43,758 bases of DNA from Acidimicrobiales bacterium (GCA_036491125.1 DASXCO010000025.1:1-43758), one strand, 5' to 3'. Positions 16,127 through 24,839 are shown, counted from the stretch's first letter. A program made the numbers and translations. Notes: generated by a model not told the origin, from the letters alone.

Positions 16127-17843
16127 GCGCCCGCCCGTGCCGCCCGCGGCGGTCGACATCTACGACACGACGCTGCGCGACGGCAGCCAGCAGGAGGGCT
16201 TGTCGCTGAGCGTGGACGACAAGCTGAGGGTGGCCCAGCAGCTCGATCACCTTGGCGTCCACTACATCGAGGGTGGCTACCCGGGGGCCAACCCCAAGGA
16301 CGAGGAGTTCTTTCGCCGGGCGCCCGACGAGCTGGGGCTGGCCACGAGCACCCTGGTGGCGTTCGGCTCCACCCGGCGCCCGGGAGCTCGGGCGGACACC
16401 GATCCGTCCCTGCGCCAGCTCGTCGAAGCGGGGACGGGAGTGGTCTGCATCGTCGCCAAGGCCTGGGACTATCACGTCACCGAGGCGCTGCGGACGTCGC
16501 TGGACGAGGGCATCGCCATGGCCGCCGACTCCGTCGAGCTCCTGCGGCAAGCGGGCCTGCGGGTGTTCCTGGACGCGGAGCACTTCTTCGACGGGTACCG
16601 GGCCGATCCGGGCTTCAGCCTGGGTGTGATCGAGGCCGCGCAGCAGGCGGGAGCCGAGGCCCTGGTCCTCTGCGACACCAACGGCGGCACTCTGCCCCAC
16701 GACGTCGAGCGCGTGGTCGCCGAGGTCGCCTCGCGCACCGGGGCCAAGATCGGCATCCACGTCCACAACGACGGTGGCTGCGCGGTCGCCAACTCGCTCG
16801 GTGCGGTGCGAGCGGGCGCCACCCAGGTGCAGGGTTGCATCAACGGCTACGGCGAGCGCGTCGGCAACGCCGATCTCAGCGCCGTCGTTCCCAACCTGGC
16901 CCTCAAGATGGGTGTGCAGACGATCCCGCTCGATCGCCTCGAGCGACTCACCGCCGCGTCCCACCACGTCGCCGAGCTGGTGAACATCACGCCCGACCCG
17001 CAGCAGCCCTACGTGGGCGCGTCGGCGTTCGCGCACAAGGCCGGCCTGCACGTCAGCGCCATCGCCCGTCGATCGGACGCTTACGAGCACGTGTCGCCCG
17101 ATTCGGTGGGGAACGGTACCCGGTTCGTCGTCAGTGAGCTGGCCGGGCGCTCGACGCTCAGCATCAAAGCGGCCGAGCTGGGCCTCAACCTCGACGGCGT
17201 CGCACTGGGCGAGGTCCTCGACACCCTGAAGCGCCTGGAGCACCAGGGCTACCACTTCGAGGCGGCCGACGGCTCGCTCGAGCTGCTCATGCGCCAGGCG
17301 ACAGGCTGGCGGCAGTCGTTCTTCGACGTGGAGTCGTTCCGGGTGATCACCGAGCACCGGCCCGACCAGACGGCACAGCGGGATGCCGGGCCGACGGCGT
17401 CCGCCGGGTCGGCTGACCGGGTCGATCTCGGGCCACCGAGCTTCGAGAGCATGACGACCGAGGCGACCGTCAAGGTGCACGTGGCCGGCGAGCGCATCGT
17501 CGCCACCGCCGAGGGGAACGGGCCGGTGCACGCCCTCGACGCTGCGTTGCGGAATGCCATCGGCCCGCGCCTGCCCGGCCTGGCCCGATTGCACCTGACC
17601 GACTATCGCGTCCGGGTCCTGGACACTGCCCAGGCCACCGGCGCGGTGACCCGGGTGCTCATCGACAGCACCGACGGCGAGCGGTCCTGGTCGACCATCG
17701 GGGTGTCGGAGAACATCATCGAGGCCAGCTGGCAGGCCCTCGTGGACTCCATCGTCTACGGTCTCGTCCACAATGCCGGCCCGGGAGGCCGGCCGGAGGA
17801 CGAAGCCGGCCCGGGAGGCCGGCCGGAGGACGAGGCGGGATGA
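16116..17843 (+). CDS. cimA: Citramalate synthase
   Basis: 575 residues. An N-terminal HMGL-like TIM barrel (about 12-280) opens with YDTTLRDGSQQEGLSLSV and has metal-ligand HVHNDGGCAVANSL. The linker and a C-terminal allosteric LeuA-like dimer domain follow (about 445-560, TVKVHVAGERIVATAEGNGP). The IEGGYPGANPKDEEFF stretch is typical of the CimA branch rather than LeuA. It condenses pyruvate and acetyl-CoA to citramalate, giving a threonine-independent route to 2-oxobutyrate and isoleucine. The last 20 residues are an in-frame tandem repeat. The start overlaps ilvE by 11 bases. Confidence 0.9.
   Translation: MSAERPPVPPAAVDIYDTTLRDGSQQEGLSLSVDDKLRVAQQLDHLGVHYIEGGYPGANPKDEEFFRRAPDELGLATSTLVAFGSTRRPGARADTDPSLRQLVEAGTGVVCIVAKAWDYHVTEALRTSLDEGIAMAADSVELLRQAGLRVFLDAEHFFDGYRADPGFSLGVIEAAQQAGAEALVLCDTNGGTLPHDVERVVAEVASRTGAKIGIHVHNDGGCAVANSLGAVRAGATQVQGCINGYGERVGNADLSAVVPNLALKMGVQTIPLDRLERLTAASHHVAELVNITPDPQQPYVGASAFAHKAGLHVSAIARRSDAYEHVSPDSVGNGTRFVVSELAGRSTLSIKAAELGLNLDGVALGEVLDTLKRLEHQGYHFEAADGSLELLMRQATGWRQSFFDVESFRVITEHRPDQTAQRDAGPTASAGSADRVDLGPPSFESMTTEATVKVHVAGERIVATAEGNGPVHALDAALRNAIGPRLPGLARLHLTDYRVRVLDTAQATGAVTRVLIDSTDGERSWSTIGVSENIIEASWQALVDSIVYGLVHNAGPGGRPEDEAGPGGRPEDEAG
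17775..17834 (+). repeat. Tandem 30-bp duplication at the 3' end of cimA
   Basis: Two 30-base units (17775-17804 and 17805-17834) differ at one position. They encode two copies of AGPGGRPEDE at the very C-terminus of citramalate synthase, just before the stop that overlaps the next gene. Because the unit is a multiple of three, the frame is preserved. Other strains may vary in copy number. Confidence 0.9.
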
Positions 17844-18397
17844 CGCAGCCCGAGTACGTGCCGATCATGCCGGAGGACCGAATCCGCCCGGTGCTCCGCT
17901 TGCCCGCGCCCCGCCGGTGGAAGGCCGACCGCCCCGCCGAGATCCGGGGCGGGATCCACCCGTCCGGAGCGTGGATGGGCACACCCGGTCCCGATCAGGG
18001 CTACGCGCTCATGCTCGCCGGGCGCTTCGAGGATCGGCTGGTACTGAGCGAGGGCGAGAAGTTCGAGGACGCGGTGGCAGGTTGCCTGGGGGTCGCCCTT
18101 CGGCGGGCGAGCCTGTTCGACCGGGCTCCGGTGATCCACGACTGGGAGGCGGCGTTCGCGGTGTGGGGATTCCTGGGGGGTGCGCCCGACGATCTCGTTG
18201 CCTACCGGCGCCCGTTGTTCCAGGCTGCGGCGCACGACTACTGGGCCCAGCGGGCGGTGAGCGACCGCGTGCCGGACGACACCCTGCGGCTGACGCCAGC
18301 GCAGATCACCGCCCGGCTGAACGACTGGCGGCAGCTCATTGACGCAGACCCGGCCCCGGTCGGACCCGGCACGAGCCGGCCGCTCGTCGAGCGCTGA
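17840..18397 (+). CDS. Protein of unknown function, last gene of the leuB operon
   Basis: 185 residues starting in an ATGA overlap with the cimA stop, so translation is probably coupled. It is soluble, with no signal or membrane segment, and contains many Trp/Arg/Asp residues ([30 protein letters not shown]). I do not recognise a domain. The overlap with a biosynthetic gene suggests a conserved partner in this lineage, but a role in isoleucine synthesis is only a guess. Confidence 0.75.
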   Translation: MTQPEYVPIMPEDRIRPVLRLPAPRRWKADRPAEIRGGIHPSGAWMGTPGPDQGYALMLAGRFEDRLVLSEGEKFEDAVAGCLGVALRRASLFDRAPVIHDWEAAFAVWGFLGGAPDDLVAYRRPLFQAAAHDYWAQRAVSDRVPDDTLRLTPAQITARLNDWRQLIDADPAPVGPGTSRPLVER

Positions 18398-18465
18398 CCC
18401 CACAACCGGGCGGCCAGCTCCGTCCGCTCGCCCATGAGAGCGGCGCCGGTGGGAGAATCGAGATC

Positions 18466-19611
18466 GTGCAGTCCATCACCCTTTCGGGTACACAACAGGA
18501 GTTTCGCGGCGCGCTGCGCCGGTTCTGCGAGGACAAGATCGCCAAGCGGGCGGCGGACGTCGACCGCCGAGGGGTCTTCCCGTGGGAGAACTTCGAAGAC
18601 TGCGTCGGGATGGGCCTGCCGGCGTTGGGGCTCCCGGTCGAGCACGGCGGCAGCGGGGCGGACCACGTCACCCAGGCGATCATGGTCGAGGAGCTGGCTC
18701 GAGTCTGCGCGTCGACGAGCCTGATGATCATCATCTCGAGGCTCGGGATGATACCGATCATGCGCTGGGGCTCGGAGGAGCTCAAGGCCCGGTATCTGCC
18801 CGAGGTGGCGTCGGGCCGCTCCCAGGCCAGCTACTGCCTGTCGGAGCCGGATGCCGGATCGGATGTCGCTTCGATGAGCACCCGGGCCGTGCGCGATGGC
18901 GACACGTACGTCATCACCGGGACCAAGTTCTGGGTGACCAACGCCGGCATCTCCGACCTCTACATCGTCTTCGCCAAGACCGATCCCGATGCGGGCCACC
19001 GCGGCATCTCCTGCTTCGTGGTGGAGCGGGCCCTGGGCGTGGAGGTCCCGAGACTGGAAGAGAAGATGGGGATGCGGGGGAGCCCGACCGGTGAGGTGGC
19101 GCTCGATGACGTCCGCGTCCCCGCGGCCAACCGGGTCGGCGAGGAGGGTGCGGGCTTCTACATCGCCATGGCCACCCTCGACCGCAGCCGGCCGACGATC
19201 GGCGCCCAGGCGGTCGGTATCGCCCAGGGTGCCATCGACCACGCTGTGAGCTACCTGCACGACCGGCGACAGTTCGGACGGCCCATCGCCGACCTGCAGG
19301 CTCTACGCTTCATGGTCGCCGACATGGCGACGCGGGTGGAGGCGGCGCGCGGTCTGGTCTACAAGGCCTGCGCGCTCGTGGACGAGGGCGACCCGGACGG
19401 TCAGCTCTCCATGACCGGAGCCATGGCAAAATGCTTCGCTTCTGACACCGCCATGTCGGTGACCACTGACGCCGTGCAGCTGCTGGGGGGCTACGGCTAT
19501 ACGCGGGACTTTCCGGTCGAGCGCTTCATGCGAGACGCCAAAGTCACCCAGATCTACGAGGGCACCAATCAGATCCAGCGGGCTGTGATCGCCAATAGAT
19601 TGTTGGGTTAG
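18466..19611 (+). CDS. Acyl-CoA dehydrogenase
   Basis: 381 residues, the typical length of the family. It has an N-terminal helical domain, [20 protein letters not shown] and [17 protein letters not shown] (FAD-contacting middle domain). The C-terminal domain has [22 protein letters not shown] and the ending [20 protein letters not shown] then [18 protein letters not shown], containing the catalytic base Glu in YEGT. It most resembles short/branched-chain acyl-CoA dehydrogenases, which would fit degradation of branched-chain acids, but chain-length specificity cannot be read directly. The start is GTG at 18466; the stop is two bases from gltX. Confidence 0.92.
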   Translation: MQSITLSGTQQEFRGALRRFCEDKIAKRAADVDRRGVFPWENFEDCVGMGLPALGLPVEHGGSGADHVTQAIMVEELARVCASTSLMIIISRLGMIPIMRWGSEELKARYLPEVASGRSQASYCLSEPDAGSDVASMSTRAVRDGDTYVITGTKFWVTNAGISDLYIVFAKTDPDAGHRGISCFVVERALGVEVPRLEEKMGMRGSPTGEVALDDVRVPAANRVGEEGAGFYIAMATLDRSRPTIGAQAVGIAQGAIDHAVSYLHDRRQFGRPIADLQALRFMVADMATRVEAARGLVYKACALVDEGDPDGQLSMTGAMAKCFASDTAMSVTTDAVQLLGGYGYTRDFPVERFMRDAKVTQIYEGTNQIQRAVIANRLLG

Positions 19612-19613
19612 AG

Positions 19614-21032
19614 ATGACCCCTGACAGAACGTCCGACCCGACGCGTGTTCGCTTCGCACCATCCCCGACCGGCTACTTCCACGTCGGAGGCGCACGCACT
19701 GCTCTGTTCAACTGGCTTTTCGCCCGTCAGCAGGGCGGTGTCTTCATCCTGCGCATCGAGGACACCGACACCGAGCGCAACCGGGAGGAGTGGATCGAGG
19801 GGATTGCCGTTGCCCTCGCCTGGCTGGGGTTGGACTGGGACGAGGGTCCGTTCCTCCAGTCCGAGCGCAGCCACCTCTACGCCGACGCCATCGGCAAGCT
19901 GTTGGCGGGTGGCCACGTCTATTACTGCGATTGCACGCGGGAGGTGGTCGAGGCCCGGACACGGGGTCGCGCCACGCCGGGCTACGACGGCTTCTGCCGT
20001 GACCGGGGCCTTGGTCCGGGCCCAGGGCGGGCGCTTCGCTTTCGCACGCCCGACGAGGGGTCGACGACAGTCTCGGACCTGGTGCGCGGCGAGGTCGTGT
20101 TCCAGCACGCGACGATCGAGGATTTCGTGGTCGTGAAGTCGACGGGGGCTCCGCTGTTCGTGCTGGCAAACGCGGTGGATGACATGGACATGGGCGTGAC
20201 ACACGTGATCCGTGGCGAGGAGCACCTCCCCAACACGCCGAAGGCCATTCTGGTGTGGCAGGCGCTCGGTGGACCGCGCCTGCCGGTCTTCGCCCACCTG
20301 CCTGTCCTCGTGAACGAGAAGCGCCAGAAGCTGTCCAAGCGCCGCGATCCCGTCGCCCTCGAGGACTATCGGCAACAGGGGTACCTGCCCGACGCCATGC
20401 GCAACTATCTGGCCCTACTGGGGTGGGGGCCAGCCGACGGTCAGGAGATCATGGGCTTGGACGTCATGGTCCGCGACTTCCGCCTGACCGACGTGACGCG
20501 GTCGCCAGCCTTCTTCGACGTACGCAAGCTCACCCACTTCAACGGCGAGTACATCAGGGCCATGGGGGTCGAGCGCTTCATCGAGGCGTGTCAGCCTTGG
20601 CTCGAGTCTGGCCCGTGGCCGCCGTCGGCGTTCGACGCGGTGGTGTTCTCGCAGATGGCGCCGCTCGTCCAGGAGCGGGTGGCGACCCTCGCCGAGGTGC
20701 CGGCCATGGTGGACTTCCTCTTTCTCGAGCAGCCCCCGATCGAGCAGGCGTCCTGGGACAGGGCGATCGCCCGCGACGCCGAGGCGGGCCCCATCCTGGA
20801 CGCCGCCCTGTCGGCCTATGCCGACTGCCCGTGGACCGCCGAGGAGATCCGGGCCGCCACCCTCGGCGTCGCCGAGCAGCGCGGCCGCAAGCTGGGCAAG
20901 GCCCAGGCGCCGATCCGGGTGGCGGTGACGGGCAGGACGGTGGGACCCCCGCTCTTCGAGTCGCTCCACCTGCTCGGCCGGGACCGCACCCTCGAACGCC
21001 TGCGGGCGGCTCGAGACCGGCTCCCGTCCTGA
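19614..21032 (+). CDS. gltX: Glutamyl-tRNA synthetase
   Basis: 472 residues, class I synthetase. The HIGH-type motif appears as FHVGG in [20 protein letters not shown], and the KMSKS-type loop as KLSKRR. Downstream is the helical anticodon-binding domain. It charges tRNA-Glu, and in most actinomycetes also tRNA-Gln, which is then amidated by GatCAB. Its position directly before tRNA-Gln and tRNA-Glu genes suits this non-discriminating role. Confidence 0.94.
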   Translation: MTPDRTSDPTRVRFAPSPTGYFHVGGARTALFNWLFARQQGGVFILRIEDTDTERNREEWIEGIAVALAWLGLDWDEGPFLQSERSHLYADAIGKLLAGGHVYYCDCTREVVEARTRGRATPGYDGFCRDRGLGPGPGRALRFRTPDEGSTTVSDLVRGEVVFQHATIEDFVVVKSTGAPLFVLANAVDDMDMGVTHVIRGEEHLPNTPKAILVWQALGGPRLPVFAHLPVLVNEKRQKLSKRRDPVALEDYRQQGYLPDAMRNYLALLGWGPADGQEIMGLDVMVRDFRLTDVTRSPAFFDVRKLTHFNGEYIRAMGVERFIEACQPWLESGPWPPSAFDAVVFSQMAPLVQERVATLAEVPAMVDFLFLEQPPIEQASWDRAIARDAEAGPILDAALSAYADCPWTAEEIRAATLGVAEQRGRKLGKAQAPIRVAVTGRTVGPPLFESLHLLGRDRTLERLRAARDRLPS

Positions 21033-21090
21033 GGAGGCGGGCGTCGGGGCCGCCATGCCCTTGCGATCGACTACCCTGAACCCGGCCCGT

Positions 21091-21165
21091 TCGGGGGTGG
21101 TGTAATCGGCAACACTGCAGGTTCTGGCCCTGCCATTGGGGGTTCGAGTCCTCCCCCCCGAGCCA
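21091..21165 (+). tRNA. tRNA-Gln (anticodon CUG)
   Basis: The acceptor stem TCGGGGG/CCCCCGA, anticodon stem GCAGG/CCTGC with loop TTCTGGC, and T-arm GGGGG-TTCGAGT-CCTCC all fold. The discriminator is G and the CCA end is encoded (21163-21165). The anticodon CUG reads Gln. It starts 58 bases after the gltX stop. Confidence 0.95.
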
Positions 21166-21179
21166 ACGATCGCCAACAC

Positions 21180-21252
21180 GGCCCCATCGTCTAGAGGCCG
21201 AGGACATCACCCTCTCAAGGTGGAGACACGGGTTCGAATCCCGTTGGGGCTG
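21180..21252 (+). tRNA. tRNA-Glu (anticodon CUC), integration target
   Basis: 73 bases: acceptor GGCCCCA/TGGGGCT (first pair G-U), the conserved GTCTAGAGGCC D-arm, anticodon stem TCACC/GGTGG with loop CTCTCAA (CUC), and T-arm ACGGG-TTCGAAT-CCCGT. CCA is not encoded (CTA follows). The part from 21211 on is supplied by the integrated element, which restores an intact tRNA. Confidence 0.95.
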
Positions 21253-21266
21253 CTAGAGAAAGTGCC
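21211..21266 (+). repeat. attL, 56-bp direct repeat at tRNA-Glu
   Basis: Identical to 38059-38114. It starts in the anticodon loop region (CCTCTCAAGG), covers the rest of the tRNA and ends 14 bases downstream. The anticodon arm (CACC/GGTG around TCTCAA) is the likely crossover core, as for other tRNA-targeting tyrosine integrases. Confidence 0.95.
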
Positions 21267-21291
21267 AGGTCAGGGGGCCTTTCTGTCCTTC

Positions 21292-21315
21292 GGGCGACCT
21301 TCGTCGAGGTCGCCC
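21292..21315. terminator. Hairpin after the integrase gene
   Basis: GGGCGACCT and AGGTCGCCC form a perfect 9-bp inverted repeat around TCGTCG, ending at the last base of the integrase gene. It has no T-run in either direction, so it is a possible factor-dependent terminator. It could also be a structural part of the attachment site. Confidence 0.4.
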
Positions 21316-22505
21316 TAACGGGTGCCGTGTCCCCCACGTGTCCTAACGGATCTCGACACGTACCGTTTGGCGGCCGCGATTGGTGTCGCCTCGGTTGGCT
21401 CGGCCAGCGCGGCTAGGGCGTCCGCGATGGCGCGATCGCGATCTGCCGTGGCGTGCTGGTAGCGCAGTGCCGCGGCGGGACTGGCATGGCCGCCTCGGTG
21501 CATCAGCTCGGCGACGCTGGCGCCGCTCGCCGCCGCCCACGTGAGACCGGAGTGCCGGACGTCGTGCAGCCGAAGGTCGGGACGCCCGACCGTTCGCCGC
21601 GCTCGTTCCCACATGCGGTCGAGGGTTCGCGGGGTGATCGGCTGCTCCTCTCTTCCCGGAAAGAGCCAGGCAGCCGGGCTCGGGTCTATCAACCGGTCCA
21701 GGTGGTCGGCCAGTAGCGGGGTCACGTGTGAGGGCACGGCCAGCACGCGCGTCCCCTTCTCTGTCTTCGGGTCGCCCAGCACCTGCATTCCCTCGGTCGT
21801 GACGGCCCAGCTGCGCTCCACTCTGATCGAACTATGAAGTAGGTCGACATCCCGACGCTGTAGCCCGAGGACTTCCCCTCGGCGCAGCTGACACCAGGCG
21901 GTCAGCAGCAGAGCCAGCTGGTAGCGCTCGGGCACCGACTGCACGGCGGCGGCCAGCTCTGCCACGGTGCCGGTGGGTCGCTCGGGGGAATGCACTTGCC
22001 CGGCTCCCTTGACCTGGCATGGGTTGCGGACGATCACCTCGTCGGCCACCGCTGTGTTGAGGATCGCTCGCAGGAGCCGGTAGGCGTCGTCGGCCGTCAC
22101 CTGGTGCACCGCCCGGAGGGCCATGTACCAACTTCGGACCGACGAGGGCGTCAGGCGGCCAAGCTCCGTTCGTCCCAACACCGGGAGGATGTGGCGGTCG
22201 AGCAGGTGCCGATACTTCGCCCGCGTCGTTGGCCGCAGGTCACTGCGACGCTCGAGCCGATCGGTCGCCCACTCGGCGAGACTCACTCGGCCGAGTCTGG
22301 GATCGACCCAGGCGCCTCGCCCCTCGTCCGTGCGTTGAGCAGCAAGCCAGGCATCTGCGTCAGCCTTTGTCGTGAAGGTCGCGGAGTGCCGGTGACCATC
22401 GGGTCCGAGGTGGCGAGCCCGCCACTTGCCCGAGGGAAGCTGGCTGATGGCTCCCGACGGCCGGCGCCTGGTCGGCTGTCCCCTCCGCTTGCCGCTCGTT
22501 CCCAC
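21315..22505 (-). CDS. Tyrosine site-specific integrase
   Basis: 396 residues: an N-terminal arm-binding segment, a SAM-like core-binding domain (about 75-165, SLAEWATDRLERRSDLRPTT) and a C-terminal catalytic domain. The catalytic residues are visible: Arg in QLRRGEVLGL, the HxxR of LHDVRHSGLTW, His in RGGHASPAAALRYQH and the nucleophile Tyr in that same block. It reads toward the tRNA-Glu end and lies inside the element, next to attL, as expected for its own integrase. Confidence 0.93.
   Translation of the reverse strand: MGTSGKRRGQPTRRRPSGAISQLPSGKWRARHLGPDGHRHSATFTTKADADAWLAAQRTDEGRGAWVDPRLGRVSLAEWATDRLERRSDLRPTTRAKYRHLLDRHILPVLGRTELGRLTPSSVRSWYMALRAVHQVTADDAYRLLRAILNTAVADEVIVRNPCQVKGAGQVHSPERPTGTVAELAAAVQSVPERYQLALLLTAWCQLRRGEVLGLQRRDVDLLHSSIRVERSWAVTTEGMQVLGDPKTEKGTRVLAVPSHVTPLLADHLDRLIDPSPAAWLFPGREEQPITPRTLDRMWERARRTVGRPDLRLHDVRHSGLTWAAASGASVAELMHRGGHASPAAALRYQHATADRDRAIADALAALAEPTEATPIAAAKRYVSRSVRTRGGHGTR
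21325..21348 (+). repeat. Candidate integrase arm site, left
   Basis: A 24-base stretch beginning CCGTGTCCC and ending CGTGTCCTAACG. It matches 37931-37954 at 20 of 24 positions in the same orientation. One copy lies just inside each att repeat, 58 and 104 bases away. Such a pair fits arm-type binding sites of a tyrosine integrase in attP. This copy overlaps the integrase C-terminus. Confidence 0.45.
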
Positions 22506-22571
22506 TTCCGCCTCCGTATCCTCGAGCTGCGCCCGTCCATCAACGCTTCGACGGCTGGCTCGCCCGCTGGG

Positions 22572-22889
22572 TCAACGTCGCGCTGGACGGGAAGCCGACT
22601 CGACCCTGCCCGCCTCCAGGACGGAACGAAGATCCTCGGGTAGGAAGCGGAGCTGGCGGCCGAGCTTAATGAAGGGGACGGACCGCTGCGCGACGGCGCG
22701 CCGCATCCAACGCTCCGAGACGTTGAGAAACCTTGCTGCCTCGGGAAGCGTCATCGGTCGTTCCGACCGGTTCTCCTTGACGAGCTGGCGGATCTCACCA
22801 CGGGAATGACGGTGCTTTCCGCCGCGGAGCGGCGCGACCGCGGCCGTTCTCTCAGACTCGGCAGCCACGGCGTACCTCACGACGAACAA
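22572..22889 (-). CDS. Excisionase-like HTH protein
   Basis: Up to 105 residues. The core MTLPEAARFLNVSERWMRRA followed by FIKLGRQLRFLPEDLRSVLE is the small winged-helix excisionase/AlpA type (HTH_17). It lies just upstream of the integrase on the same strand and probably directs excision. The TTG at 22889 gives the longest form; the frame also allows starts at GTG codons soon after or at the ATG preceding TLPEAARF, so the N-terminus is uncertain. Confidence 0.75.
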   Translation of the reverse strand: MFVVRYAVAAESERTAAVAPLRGGKHRHSRGEIRQLVKENRSERPMTLPEAARFLNVSERWMRRAVAQRSVPFIKLGRQLRFLPEDLRSVLEAGRVESASRPARR

Positions 22890-23759
22890 GCCGGGCTACG
22901 CCCGGACCTTCTGGACCAATGGACGGACCATGACCCGTCCTGGTCGGCCCGTCGAGACAGACGAACATCGGCTCTCCTCTCAGGTTGTCGAGTCTCGTCT
23001 CCGCGAAATGATCCACACCGGCCTGCCCCAACTCCTGCCCTGGCTCCTGCCCTCAAGCCTGTCCTGACCGCGATTCCTCCCGAAGGCTGTCCAGGACGGG
23101 CATGTCCTGGAGACGGACGAGAACGCGGTTGCCACACGCCTACGACCGCCCGTGACCAGGGAAGGGGGCATCAGGGCAGGCGTGTCCTCGGTCGCCGTCG
23201 ATCTCGGCGAACACCCCCCGATTCCGGTGTCCGGCCGAGGGCAGCTGTAAGCCGAGGTGGGATCGCCAGTCACGCTGGAGCCGCTCGGCCTCGCCGCGAT
23301 CACCCGGTCCGTCGGCTGGGGCCGACGGCCGGCCGCTGTCGGCTCTGCCCGCTCCGGTTGACCTCTGGGCGCGTTCGCATGCCGGCGTGACTGCATGGCG
23401 ACATCACTGTCTGGCGGAAGGACTTGCGGTGAGGTTGCTTTGCCGCTCGTCTTCATGGCGGTGATTGTGAACCACCCACCTACCCTGGGTTCTACCCTCG
23501 GCGTCTACGCTCCAGGGATATTTTCCGCTCCGGTCCGCTCATTTTCCGGTGTCCATGAGAGCTGGTGTCGGTCAGCGATGGTGGCGCTGACCAGGGAAGG
23601 GGAGCGGCGAGGGTAGACGTACCCCGAGGTGCTCCCGGGTTGATCGACCTCCGCAAGCGCCACGGCGAGCCGGCCGGACCTCCGGGGTAGCGGGTGTGTC
23701 GGGTGGGTGCCTGGCCAGAAAGGGTAGGGGCGTACCGGTTCTGAGTGGGAAGGACGGCT
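22890..23759. other. 870-bp stretch of the element without a clear gene
   Basis: Several overlapping frames exist, none with a recognisable domain or consistent coding signal. The best small candidate is plus-strand 22930-23067 (45 residues, MTRPGRPVETDEHRLSSQVV onward). The same frame stays open after its TGA to 23250, so this may be a decayed gene. A 15-bp direct repeat (TGACCAGGGAAGGGG) occurs at 23153 and 23588, and two ATTTTCCG boxes lie near 23519 and 23541. In other actinomycete elements a replication gene would sit about here; I see none. Confidence 0.4.
22930..23067 (+). CDS. Possible small protein or gene remnant
   Basis: A 45-residue frame with fairly GC-rich third positions and a plausible helical stretch (VVESRLREMIHTGLPQLLPW). 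No Shine-Dalgarno or domain is evident. The frame continues without another stop for about 60 codons after the TGA, which suggests a broken gene. Low confidence. Confidence 0.2.
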   Translation: MTRPGRPVETDEHRLSSQVVESRLREMIHTGLPQLLPWLLPSSLS

Positions 23760-24164
23760 ATGGAACCGATCGAGCCACACGTGCGCGACGAGACGCCGCC
23801 GACGTCGACGACGTTGGTTGTTCGCGGTGGGCCAGTCACAGTCGAGAAGGTCCTCCAAGCTGCCCGCCGCGAGCAGGCCGTCTACACCTGGCGGGACAAG
23901 CCATTGGCCTGCGTCTCCGTTGAGGCCGTGACGGAGGCATGGCCGCTTGAGCGCCTGCTCGCCGAGCACCTTGCGACCAGGAGCACCTACGCCACCACGA
24001 CTGTCGCCGACGTGCTCAGGGCCGGTCTCATCCTCCTCCCGACCTTCGACCCCCCGCACTACGATGTGGTGCTGGAGGACGCTTCTCCAGCGGAGGCCGC
24101 CCGGTTCATGTCGATCCTGTCCCAGCCCATCGTCAATCCCCACAAGCGCAGGGGGCGAGCTTGA
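23760..24164 (+). CDS. Conserved-looking hypothetical protein, first of a two-gene cassette
   Basis: 134 residues, starting at an ATG preceded by GGAAGGA. The sequence is soluble, with TLVVRGGPVTVEKVLQAARR and VYTWRDKPLACVSVEAVTEA near the start, and ends in PTFDPPHYDVVLEDASPAEA then SILSQPIVNPHKRRGRA. I recall similar paired small proteins in other actinomycetes but know no function. Its TGA overlaps the TTG start of the next gene. Confidence 0.7.
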   Translation: MEPIEPHVRDETPPTSTTLVVRGGPVTVEKVLQAARREQAVYTWRDKPLACVSVEAVTEAWPLERLLAEHLATRSTYATTTVADVLRAGLILLPTFDPPHYDVVLEDASPAEAARFMSILSQPIVNPHKRRGRA

Positions 24165-24442
24165 CCCCCACGAACGGCGGGCTCGTGGCCGTCGACTTGC
24201 CGGCCGACGTGCAGCAGTACGACCAGACAGGGCACGTGTGGACGCTGCTCGAGGATGCCCGCGACCCCTCGATCGTCCTCCCTGGGGCCATCCTTGTGGC
24301 CGGGGACGACGAAGACCCGTTCCTGGCCCGAGTGGTCGATCTGGAGCCGAGTGGGTCGGTGACCAAGGTTCATCTCGAGGTGCTGCCGGGTGATCCCACC
24401 GAGTACGCGGCGGCGCTTCGACGCGCCCACCTCAGCGCCTGA
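24161..24442 (+). CDS. Hypothetical protein, second of a two-gene cassette
   Basis: 93 acidic residues from a TTG that overlaps the upstream stop (TTGA), so translation is probably coupled. The middle, HVWTLLEDARDPSIVLPGAI and LVAGDDEDPFLARVVDLEPS, looks like a compact beta-rich fold, perhaps SH3-like. The size and pairing resemble toxin-antitoxin or small regulatory cassettes, but no such motif is recognisable. Confidence 0.68.
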   Translation: MTPTNGGLVAVDLPADVQQYDQTGHVWTLLEDARDPSIVLPGAILVAGDDEDPFLARVVDLEPSGSVTKVHLEVLPGDPTEYAAALRRAHLSA

Positions 24443-24689
24443 GGTCCTGAGGACAGAGTTCCCCTAACACCTCCCCGAGCCCGCATGCCATCGCGGGGAA
24501 CCAGTTCAGGAACGGTGCCGAGCCAAGGGGGCGTTGCCGCCGGTGCTCGGTTGCTCAGCGAAGGTTCCTCGACGCACCTTCTGCCGCCTGGAGCCGGCTC
24601 TCGCCGACTCCAGTTGGCACCTGAGCGATGAGGTCAGCACAGCATCAAGTCGATCGACTCACTCGTGCTCTTAGGTGCTGGATCCGATG

Positions 24690-24729
24690 TGACCGTGAGT
24701 TACCGTAAATGACCGTTGCTATCCGTTCG
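24690..24729 (+). repeat. Four 10-bp iterons beside oriT
   Basis: Consecutive units TGACCGTGAG, TTACCGTAAA, TGACCGTTGC and TATCCGTTCG share a T-N-A/T-C-C-G-T pattern at an exact 10-base period, so the CCGT core lies on one face of the helix. This looks like a binding array for a relaxosome accessory protein or for the relaxase. It starts 61 bases before the predicted nick. Confidence 0.5.
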
Positions 24730-24736
24730 AGAATTC

Positions 24737-24762
24737 CTGCTAGACAGCAGTGCTTATCGTCT
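24737..24762 (+). other. Candidate oriT nic region (MobF type)
   Basis: CTGCT-AGAC-AGCAG is a 5-bp hairpin directly followed by TGCTTATCGTCT, then GGCATAAC. As I recall the R388 nic region (TGCGTATTGTCT just before the nick), 10 of 12 bases agree, and there too a hairpin precedes the nick. The predicted cleavage is after 24762. The MobF relaxase gene begins 77 bases later. Confidence 0.6.
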
Positions 24763-24839
24763 GGCATAACCTCGATGTGAGCGACACGTTTGCAACCGCG
24801 AGGGTTGCGCGACGGCAGGTCGGTTGAGGTAGCTGAGCC

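Larger units (their letters stand above)
24443..24839. other. 397-bp intergenic transfer-origin region
   Basis: This AT-richer gap precedes the relaxase gene. In order it holds a perfect 12-bp palindrome AGTCGATCGACT (24648-24659), four 10-bp direct repeats (24690-24729), a small inverted repeat abutting an R388-like nic sequence (24737-24762), and a GCAACC/GGTTGC hairpin (24792-24808). The arrangement of ordered repeats beside a nic-like site is that of an oriT. Confidence 0.6.

Noticed and set aside
15963-17771. 602-codon minus-strand frame opposite cimA
   Set aside because: Low-complexity shadow; cimA has recognisable domains.
22930-23250. Second possible UGA read-through (frame open on both sides of the TGA at 23065)
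   Set aside because: No recognisable protein, no convincing hairpin checked and no family context; a decayed gene is simpler.
23470-23510. Spaced CTACCCT copies suggesting a CRISPR or iteron array
   Set aside because: Only two clear copies with poor spacing regularity; no CRISPR array or cas gene anywhere in the window.
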